Assembly: GCA_036557885.1 (NCBI GenBank) | Contig: DATBGS010000024.1 | Coordinates: forward strand, 1 to 64,000 | Direction of reading: 5' to 3' | Source: DATBGS01 sp036557885 | GTDB lineage: Bacteria > Chloroflexota > Ktedonobacteria > Ktedonobacterales > DATBGS01 | DNA: 64,000 nucleotides | Shown here: one piece after another, positions 58,569 through 64,000 of the stretch | How the letters are laid out: each line of letters starts with the position of its first letter | Position numbering within the stretch: position 1 is the stretch's first letter | Program-made: the position numbers and the translations under genes | Notes under the pieces: generated by a model | Told to the model about the DNA's origin: nothing | The model's input: the letters and a program-made list of their open reading frames with translations, nothing else | Databases searched by the model: none

Positions 58569-60493
58569 GCGCAGCACGCAATGGGACGCAGCCCGGCGGC
58601 GCTGGGGGTCCGGGCAGGCCAGGCATGGGACCGGGCGGCGGCAGGGGCTTTGGCCCGATGGGTGGCTTTGGCATGCCGGTGCAAAAGCCCAAAAACTTCA
58701 AAGTCACCTTCCGGCGGTTTATTAGCTACTTCTTGCCATACAAATATCGCTTGCTCATTATCTTTGTGGCGGCGGTCATCGGTACGGTCTTTAACATCAT
58801 TGGCCCAAAGATTCTGGGTCTGGCAACCACCAGGCTGTTCGAGGGCTTGCTGGCGAAATATCAGGCGTTCCTCCGGCATCAGCCCGCGCCTGGCATTGAT
58901 TTCACGTACATCAGGAATATCTTGCTGCTCCTGATTGGGCTGTATGTTGTCAGCGCGTTGTTCCAGTATATGCAGCAGTACATCATGGCGAGCGTGGCGC
59001 AAAAAACTGTCTATACCATGCGCAAACAGGTGGATGAGAAGCTGACGCGCCTGCCGCTGAAATACTTTGACGGACGCACGCATGGCGAGATCATGAGCCG
59101 CGCCGTCAACGATATGGACAACATCAGCACGACCTTGCAGCAAAGCCTGACGCAGTTCATTACGTCGCTGGTGACGGTGGTGGGCGTGATCGTGATGATG
59201 CTGACTATCAGCCCTTTGCTCTCGCTGGTGGTGATCGTCACCCTTCCGCTCAGCCTCTTTGCTACAGTGGGTGTGGCAAAACGCTCGCAGCGCTACTTCG
59301 CCGGGCAGCAGCGGGCGCTGGGGCGGCTCAACGGACATGTGGAGGAGATGTACACCGGCCACCGCATCGTCAAAGCCTTTGGGCAAGAGCAGGAATCCAT
59401 CGCCACCTTCAACGATCTGAACGACAAGCTCTATGAGCAGGGCTGGCGGGCGCAGTTTATGTCTGGCATCATCATGCCGCTGATGATGTTTATCGGCAAC
59501 CTGGGCTATGTCTTTGTGGCGGTAGTTGGCGGCATCATGGTCACGAACAATGGCATTTCCATTGGCGACGTGCAGGCGTTCATCCAGTATGCCCGCCAGT
59601 TCACCATGCCGATTGCCCAGCTTGCCAACATTGCCAACGTCATCCAGTCTACGATTGCCTCCGCCGAGCGCATCTTTGAACTGCTGGATGAAGAAGAGGA
59701 AGTGGCTGAGGCTGAAACTGCCAAGGTCATTGAGCATCCCGATGGCGCCGTCAAGTTTGCGCAGGTCGCCTTCAGCTACAGCGACGACACGCCGCTGATT
59801 GAAGACATGAACATTGATGTCAAACCCGGCCAGACCATCGCCATTGTTGGCCCCACCGGAGCAGGCAAAACCACGCTGGTCAACCTGCTCATGCGCTTCT
59901 ACGAACTCAAGAGCGGGGCAATTCTGGTGGATGGCATTGACATCACCGAGATCAAGCGCGGCAACCTGCGCCGCATGTTCGGCATGGTCTTGCAGGATAC
60001 CTGGCTCTTTAATGGTACCATTCGCGCCAATATCGCCTATGGGCGCGAAGGCGCGACGGAAGCGGAGATCGTGCAGGCGGCAAAGGCGGCGCACGCTGAC
60101 CACTTCATCCGCACGCTGCCAGAGGGCTACGACACCGTTCTGAACCAGGAAGCGACCAACATCTCGCAAGGGCAAAAGCAGTTGCTGACCATTGCCCGCG
60201 CAGTGCTGGCCGACCCGGAAATCTTGATTCTGGACGAGGCCACCAGCAGCGTTGATACGCGCACGGAGATTGCCATTCAGAAGGCGATGGGCGAACTGAT
60301 GAATGGACGCACCAACTTTGTGATTGCCCACCGGCTCTCCACCATTCGGGACGCCGACCTGATTCTGGTGATGGATCACGGCGCCATCGTGGAAAAGGGC
60401 ACGCATCAGGAGTTGCTGGCCGCCAACGGCTTCTACGCCGACCTGTACAACAGCCAGTTTGCCGCCTACGCTGCCCAGGCCGAAGCGGTCTAA
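58565..60493 (+). CDS. ABC exporter half-transporter with consensus ATPase site (second subunit)
   Basis: The partner of the preceding subunit. Seen: a 40-residue Gly/Pro/Met-rich N-terminus (GPGGGRGFGPMGGFGMP), six helices (55-360), and an ATP-binding domain with Walker A IVGPTGAGKTTLVN near 430, signature NISQGQKQLLTIARA, Walker B ILILDEATSSVD (catalytic Glu present) and H-loop VIAHRLSTI. NISQGQKQ replaces the usual LSGGQ, a common shift in this subfamily. 642 aa. It overlaps the first subunit by 4 nt (ATGA). Walker B and signature differences between the two proteins support a heterodimer with one active site. Confidence 0.93.
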   Translation: MSAARNGTQPGGAGGPGRPGMGPGGGRGFGPMGGFGMPVQKPKNFKVTFRRFISYFLPYKYRLLIIFVAAVIGTVFNIIGPKILGLATTRLFEGLLAKYQAFLRHQPAPGIDFTYIRNILLLLIGLYVVSALFQYMQQYIMASVAQKTVYTMRKQVDEKLTRLPLKYFDGRTHGEIMSRAVNDMDNISTTLQQSLTQFITSLVTVVGVIVMMLTISPLLSLVVIVTLPLSLFATVGVAKRSQRYFAGQQRALGRLNGHVEEMYTGHRIVKAFGQEQESIATFNDLNDKLYEQGWRAQFMSGIIMPLMMFIGNLGYVFVAVVGGIMVTNNGISIGDVQAFIQYARQFTMPIAQLANIANVIQSTIASAERIFELLDEEEEVAEAETAKVIEHPDGAVKFAQVAFSYSDDTPLIEDMNIDVKPGQTIAIVGPTGAGKTTLVNLLMRFYELKSGAILVDGIDITEIKRGNLRRMFGMVLQDTWLFNGTIRANIAYGREGATEAEIVQAAKAAHADHFIRTLPEGYDTVLNQEATNISQGQKQLLTIARAVLADPEILILDEATSSVDTRTEIAIQKAMGELMNGRTNFVIAHRLSTIRDADLILVMDHGAIVEKGTHQELLAANGFYADLYNSQFAAYAAQAEAV

Positions 60494-60517
60494 TCACATC
60501 CCACGTAGCAGCCTGTA

Positions 60518-60573
60518 GCCCCGCCAGGGTCGGCGGGGCTACGAGCTTGTAGCCCCGCCGACCCTGGCGGGGC
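60518..60573. repeat. Palindrome with 25-bp perfect arms
   Basis: Arms 60518-60542 and 60549-60573, loop GAGCTT; each arm is itself nearly self-complementary (GTAGCCCCGCC ... GGCGGGGCTAC). GTAGC-edged family. It follows the exporter operon by 24 nt and probably terminates it. Confidence 0.85.
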
Positions 60574-60580
60574 ATTCCCG

Positions 60581-61225
60581 ACTTTCTTCTTTCTTCGTAT
60601 TTGGAGAGCTAAGAAGATGAATCTGGTTTTTATTTATGGTCCTCCGGGCGTTGGTAAACTTACGGTGGCACAAGAACTTGCCAAGATAACAGGTTACAAG
60701 CTGTTTCATAACCACCTGACAGTAGATTTAGCTTATTCAGTCTTTGATTTTGGGACAAAACCGTTTGTGGAACTCAGGGAAAAAATATGGATGATGGTTT
60801 TTCAAACGGTAAAGGAAGAAGGAGTCAGCGGGGTTATCTTTACTTTTGCGCCGGAAGGGAGTGTTCCTGATCATTTCATTCCCGACCTAATAAAGCTGAT
60901 TGAGGATGATCAAAATAAAATTCATTTTGTTGAGTTGACGTGCCGCCCTGAAGAATTAAGAACACGGATTGTGAACCCCTCAAGGAGCAAGTATGCGAAA
61001 GGCATGTCTTCAGAGCACATAGAGAAATACTATCAAAGAGATCACCTGATACCAGCATCGGTACATGCAAGAAAATTTACCCTTGACAACACGCAGTTAT
61101 CCCCTCATGAAACAGCAATCAGGATTGCTAAACAGTATTCATTGCCAGGTGGCTAACCTGGATACCACCACGATAAGGACGCGCTGATCTTCTCCCCACG
61201 GGACGTTACGAAGAAAGAAGAAAGT
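60581..61225. mobile_element. Gene cassette bracketed by 19-bp purine/pyrimidine inverted repeats
   Basis: ACTTTCTTCTTTCTTCGTA at 60581-60599 and its exact complement at 61207-61225 enclose a single AT-rich gene. Two hand-counted 60-base lines in it give 42% and 38% G+C, while a line in the neighbouring exporter gives 58%. The same termini bound a 118-bp element at 63101. There is no transposase gene inside, and no clear target duplication is seen. It could be a non-autonomous mobile cassette or a gene carried between repeats. Confidence 0.5.
60617..61156 (+). CDS. P-loop kinase-like ATPase, AT-rich, probably acquired, 179 aa
   Basis: Seen: an N-terminal Walker A (VFIYGPPGVGKLTVAQELA), FHNHLTVDLAYSVFDFG, a VIFTFAPEG strand and FVELTCRPEELRTRIVNPSR, with a lid-like Lys/Arg/His tail. 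The layout matches small P-loop kinases (shikimate/gluconate/adenylate kinase-like or chloramphenicol-phosphotransferase-like), but no substrate motif can be named. The second Walker A Lys is followed by Leu instead of Ser or Thr (GKLT). Base and codon use (many AAA, ATT, TTT) differ from every neighbour. ATG has GGAGAG upstream. Inverted repeats on both sides and the composition point to transfer from a low-GC donor. Confidence 0.8.
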   Translation: MNLVFIYGPPGVGKLTVAQELAKITGYKLFHNHLTVDLAYSVFDFGTKPFVELREKIWMMVFQTVKEEGVSGVIFTFAPEGSVPDHFIPDLIKLIEDDQNKIHFVELTCRPEELRTRIVNPSRSKYAKGMSSEHIEKYYQRDHLIPASVHARKFTLDNTQLSPHETAIRIAKQYSLPGG

Positions 61226-61360
61226 GGCTCTTGCGCGTGGCCCATCCGAGCCGTATACTCTTCCCAACCATTTCAATACGTTTCAATACCCTCTACGGGT
61301 CGTGGAGTGCCTGCAAGAGCACCAGGAGCAGTGTAGCACGAAAGAAGGGAGCTTTTCACA

Positions 61361-63094
61361 ATGGGCATGCGCAACGACGGTTCCTCGTATTGGGAGGCGC
61401 AATCCGAAGGGTTTGAACTGCTCAACACCACCATTGGCGACCTGCTGGATGATCGCGCCGCGCGCTATCCAGATCAGGAAGCGCTGGTCTACTCGGCCTA
61501 TCCTGAGTTTGGCCCGCTGCTGAACATCCGCTGGACCTATCGGGAATATCGGGACCGCGCCAACCAGCTTGCCAAAGGCTTGATGGCGCTGGGGCTGCAA
61601 AAGGGCGAGCATATCGCGGTCTGGGCCGTCAACTTCCCAGACTGGATTCTGCTGGAGATGGCCGCTGCCAAGGCCGGGCTGGTGCTGGCAACCGCCAACC
61701 CCACCTATCGCGGCTCGGAACTGGAGTATGTGCTGCGCCAGGGCGATATTGCCGCGCTTTTCTTCCAGGCCAAAGTGCGCGACCACGATTGCGTTGCCAC
61801 CGTCCGCGAGCGCGTTAGCCCCGGCGTGGGCGCGGGCGCTGTCATCAGCGAGGCCCTGCCTAAACTCCGTTATGCCTTCCTGATCGGCCCACCGCCTGCC
61901 GAATCGTCCTGGCAGCCCACGCCCATGCGCGAGTTGATGACGCTGGGCGCGCATATCAGCGACGAGGAACTGAAGGCACGCCAGGCGCAGGTGAAGCCAT
62001 CCGACCCCGCGCAGTTGCAATACACCTCTGGCACGACTGGCTTCCCCAAGGGTGCGCTGTTGTCGCATTACAGCATCCTCAACAACGCCGCAGTGGTCGC
62101 GCATCGTCTGGGCACCAGCCCCGGCCACCGCTTCTGCACCGGCATGCCCATGTTCCATACCGGCGGGTGCGTGCTGGGCGTGCTCTCCGCGCTGTATGCT
62201 GGCGGGGCGTTGCTGCCGCTGCTGGCGTTCGATCCGGTGAAGGCGCTGGACACCATCGCCAACGAGCAGTGCATCCAGTTTGGCGGCGTGCCCACCATGC
62301 TGATTGCTATGCTGCAACATCCCCACAGCAAAGAGGTGGACCTGAGCCACCTCCAGAAGGTCTTTAGCGGCGGCTCGCCCGTTCCGGTGGCGCTCATGGA
62401 GCAGGTCAGCGCGGCCTGGGGCGCGAATGTGGGCATTGTCTTTGGGCAGACGGAAGCCAGCCCAACCATCACCCAGACCTTTAACGACGACTCGTTTGAA
62501 CTCAAATCGGCCACTGTTGGCAAGCCGCTGCCCCACACCGATGTGAAGATCATCAACCCACAGGCAGGCGAGGCTGTGCCCTGCGGCGAGCGCGGCGAAC
62601 TGTGCTGCCGGGGCTATCTGGTGATGCAGGGCTATTACAACATGCCGGAGAAAACGGCAGAAGCGATTGACCAAGAGGGCTGGCTGCATACCGGCGACCT
62701 CGCTACCATGAGCAAAGACGGGTACGTCAATATCGTTGGGCGGCTCAAGGATATGGTCATTCGCGGCGGCGAAAACCTCTTCCCCACCGAGATCGAGGAG
62801 TTTCTCATTCGCCACCCCAAGGTGGCCGACGTGCAGGTGCTGGGCGTACCCGACGCCTTCTTTGGCGAGGAACTGCTGGCCGTCGTTATGCCCAAAGCGG
62901 GCGAAACCATCACCGAGGAAGAACTGCGCGAGTTCTGCAAGGGCAAGATCAGCTATCAGAAAATCCCGCGCTACTTCAAGTTCGTTACGTCCTACCCCAT
63001 GACGGCCAGCGGCAAGGTGCAAAAGTTTGTGCTGCGCGAGCAGGCCGTCAAGGAGCTTGGGCTGGAGGCAACAGCAAAGACCAAAACCGCGTAG
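61361..63094 (+). CDS. AMP-dependent acyl-CoA synthetase, 577 aa
   Basis: Activates a carboxylic or fatty acid to its CoA ester through an acyl-adenylate. Seen: the AMP-binding domain with P-loop-like YTSGTTGFPKGALLSHYS near 228, AVNFPDWILLEMAAAKAGLVLATANPTYR, GQTEASPTITQT, HTGDLATMSKDGYVNIVGRLKDMVIRGGENLFPTEIEE and a C-terminal SGKVQKFVLRE lysine motif. Length and motifs fit medium/long-chain enzymes related to FadD/AtuH. It could feed the acyl-CoA pathway coded at 46740-55076. ATG after AAGGGAGC; no partner genes adjacent. The preceding 200 nt lacks a clear promoter. Confidence 0.9.
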   Translation: MGMRNDGSSYWEAQSEGFELLNTTIGDLLDDRAARYPDQEALVYSAYPEFGPLLNIRWTYREYRDRANQLAKGLMALGLQKGEHIAVWAVNFPDWILLEMAAAKAGLVLATANPTYRGSELEYVLRQGDIAALFFQAKVRDHDCVATVRERVSPGVGAGAVISEALPKLRYAFLIGPPPAESSWQPTPMRELMTLGAHISDEELKARQAQVKPSDPAQLQYTSGTTGFPKGALLSHYSILNNAAVVAHRLGTSPGHRFCTGMPMFHTGGCVLGVLSALYAGGALLPLLAFDPVKALDTIANEQCIQFGGVPTMLIAMLQHPHSKEVDLSHLQKVFSGGSPVPVALMEQVSAAWGANVGIVFGQTEASPTITQTFNDDSFELKSATVGKPLPHTDVKIINPQAGEAVPCGERGELCCRGYLVMQGYYNMPEKTAEAIDQEGWLHTGDLATMSKDGYVNIVGRLKDMVIRGGENLFPTEIEEFLIRHPKVADVQVLGVPDAFFGEELLAVVMPKAGETITEEELREFCKGKISYQKIPRYFKFVTSYPMTASGKVQKFVLREQAVKELGLEATAKTKTA

Positions 63095-63100
63095 CCAAGG

Positions 63101-63218
63101 ACTTTCTTCTTTCTTCGTAATTGCTTTCCGGTACGCAAGAAGGAGGAGAACGAACCCAGAGCAAACCACATGTAGCTGTCTACACGCATAGGCGCTAATT
63201 ACGAAGAAAGAAGAAAGT
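63101..63218. mobile_element. MITE-like element, 118 bp, with 22-bp perfect terminal inverted repeats
   Basis: Termini ACTTTCTTCTTTCTTCGTAATT and the exact complement at 63197-63218 enclose 74 bp that encode nothing recognisable. The ends are the same 19-bp word as those around the AT-rich kinase gene, extended by ATT. No target-site duplication is obvious in the flanks. It lies between the converging ends of the synthetase and PPOX genes, so a hairpin terminator role is also possible. Confidence 0.6.
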
Positions 63219-63234
63219 GGGCTGAGAGAGCACC

Positions 63235-63663
63235 CTACAAGGTTCCCCATGCCGAAATATGCTCTGGCGTAATCCGTACTACTGGCTGCTGCTCAATCGC
63301 CATTGCCCGATACTGTGGGTATTTGGCTCGCAGTAGGCCAATCGCCGCCGCGTGCTCCTCTGTTCCAGGCTGGACGAGCGCCGCCTGCCCACGTATCTGC
63401 ACATACGCCAGGCGGCTCCAATCTTCTGAGTAATCGTCAATCACCAGCCCCACACGCGGATTCGCCAGCAGGTTGCGAATCCGCTTCAGGCTTGTGGGCG
63501 GCACATGTTTCGGCTTCTCATCCAGGGCCGAATAGATCACCTGCCCATCAAACGCATAGCAAAAGGGCACGACAAACGCCTGGCCGTGTTCATCCACTGT
63601 TGCCAGCCGCGCCACGCGATGCGACTGAAGAAACGCTCGTTCTTGCTCAGTTAATTCGCGCAC
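63235..63663 (-). CDS. PPOX-class F420-dependent oxidoreductase family protein, 142 aa
   Basis: A split-barrel flavoprotein-like protein binding F420 or FMN. Seen: LTEQERAFLQSHRVARLATVDEHGQAFVVPF, FDGQVIYSALDEKPKH, RIRNLLANPRVGLVIDDYSEDWSRLAYVQIRGQA and a C-terminal AKYPQYRAM. These match the TIGR03668 PPOX/F420 family. The cofactor is not fixed by sequence. GTG start after GAGGAGC. It lies 12 nt downstream of the PARG-like gene on the same strand, so they are likely co-transcribed. Confidence 0.88.
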   Translation of the reverse strand: MRELTEQERAFLQSHRVARLATVDEHGQAFVVPFCYAFDGQVIYSALDEKPKHVPPTSLKRIRNLLANPRVGLVIDDYSEDWSRLAYVQIRGQAALVQPGTEEHAAAIGLLRAKYPQYRAMAIEQQPVVRITPEHISAWGTL

Positions 63664-63675
63664 GCGCCACGCTCC

Positions 63676-64000
63676 TCAAACAAGATCGGCAAACTGCCGG
63701 ACAAAGACCCCATACATCTTCTGCTGAGACGGCGAGTCATAGATCGAAAAGAGCACATGGCGGAAGTAGCCGCTGTACTGCCCCTCTGGGCGCAGATACT
63801 CATAGAAAATAGCGGCTACAGTGTTGGGATCGTTCCTGAACACGCCACAGCCCCAGGCGCCCAACACAAGGGCATTGCACTGTTGAGAAGCAGCCAGGGC
63901 CAGGATTTTGCTGGCGCGTTCGGTGAGCACCGGCACGATGGACTGGCGGCGACTGGCTGGCTCGTTTTGCCGCACAGCCCCGGCATTGGGCGCGGGGCTG
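63676..64000 (-). CDS. TIGR02452 / PARG-like macrodomain protein, C-terminal part (partial)
   Basis: The right window edge cuts off the 5' part. Seen: SPAPNAGAVRQNEP, RASKILALAASQQCNALVLGAWGCGVFRNDP, AAIFYEYL and FRHVLFSIYDSP, the C-terminal half of TIGR02452 (microbial-type poly(ADP-ribose) glycohydrolase-like, macrodomain fold). The LGAWGCGVFRNDP loop is the ligand-binding loop of that family. The family normally spans roughly 270 residues, so about 160 lie outside. The frame is open to the window edge with no start inside; an internal GTG is not the true start. Likely role: removal of ADP-ribose groups, inferred from family. Confidence 0.85.
   Translation of the reverse strand, partial: SPAPNAGAVRQNEPASRRQSIVPVLTERASKILALAASQQCNALVLGAWGCGVFRNDPNTVAAIFYEYLRPEGQYSGYFRHVLFSIYDSPSQQKMYGVFVRQFADLV

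Noticed and set aside
56862..60406. 571- and 628-codon minus-strand frames over the ABC exporter genes
   Set aside because: Antisense shadows of two well-supported transporters; His/Asp/Gln-rich with no domains.
60581..61225. Toxin-antitoxin or phage-defence island
   Set aside because: Only one gene lies between the repeats and its P-loop kinase-like motifs give no toxin or defence signature.
61283..63250. 655-codon minus-strand frame over the acyl-CoA synthetase
   Set aside because: Antisense shadow; the plus strand has all AMP-binding motifs.
1..64000. tRNA, rRNA, CRISPR arrays and prophage genes
   Set aside because: None seen: no cloverleaf with CCA-type end, no regularly spaced direct repeats, no integrase or phage structural motif.

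Overview
The window looks like a piece of a moderately high-GC chromosome of an aerobic, heterotrophic bacterium, most plausibly Chloroflexota and perhaps class Ktedonobacteria. The pointers are an archaeal-type AspRS under a T-box, a heme A synthase fused to heme O synthase, a caa3-type oxidase with a cytochrome c tail on subunit II, a Ser/Thr-kinase-like protein with WD40 repeats, and many proteins of types common in that phylum. This placement is inference from gene architecture, not from a search. No rRNA, tRNA, CRISPR array or prophage was seen.

Layout. 1-5000: two small proteins (one His-rich), aspS with its T-box leader, and a Glu/Ala-rich low-complexity protein. 5300-9400: an orphan molybdenum-hydroxylase large subunit, a small unknown and a GlcD/Dld-type FAD oxidase. 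9450-12800: a tight permease, flavin amine oxidase and SCP2-like unit. 12850-17170: a membrane protein, a DesK/NarL-type two-component pair and a TIM-barrel sugar isomerase. 17185-21675 (minus strand): ccdA, resA, a receiver domain fused to a two-TM oxidase-subunit-IV-like tail, and a histidine kinase fused to a receiver and winged helix. 21818-32170: the respiratory block, with ctaC-ctaD-ctaF-ctaE, a small zinc-ribbon membrane protein, DUF3054, ctaG, the ctaA-ctaB fusion, a SCO copper chaperone, a cupredoxin lipoprotein and a DUF983 protein. 32536-38380: a multi-TM coiled-coil protein, a pseudokinase with WD40 repeats and adenine deaminase. 38508-44424: a complete dipeptide/oligopeptide ABC importer. 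44751-46736: DUF1028 and a membrane FKBP.

46740-55935 is the metabolic centrepiece: SDR, biotin-dependent carboxylase beta, acyl-CoA dehydrogenase, AtuA, AtuA partner, enoyl-CoA hydratase, carboxylase alpha and DUF2785, mostly overlapping or nearly abutting. This is the gene set of a leucine/isovalerate (liu) or acyclic-terpene (atu) degradation pathway. 56061-60493 is a MarR regulator with a heterodimeric multidrug-type ABC exporter and a palindrome-bearing promoter. 60581-64000 holds an AT-rich P-loop kinase bracketed by inverted repeats, an acyl-CoA synthetase, a MITE-like 118-bp element with the same ends, a PPOX/F420-type flavoprotein and the end of a PARG-like (TIGR02452) gene.

Much of the intergenic DNA is occupied by GC-rich palindromes that share a GTAGC/GCTAC edge, and four of them also carry a CCCCTGCTTTGAGGGG core. 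They sit mostly at gene ends and probably act as terminators or REP-like elements. The most unusual items are the receiver-CtaF-like fusion, the kinase-receiver fusion lacking its phospho-acceptor Asp, the HGR/DFY pseudokinase with a WD40 propeller, and the purine-rich inverted-repeat family around 60.6-63.2 kb.
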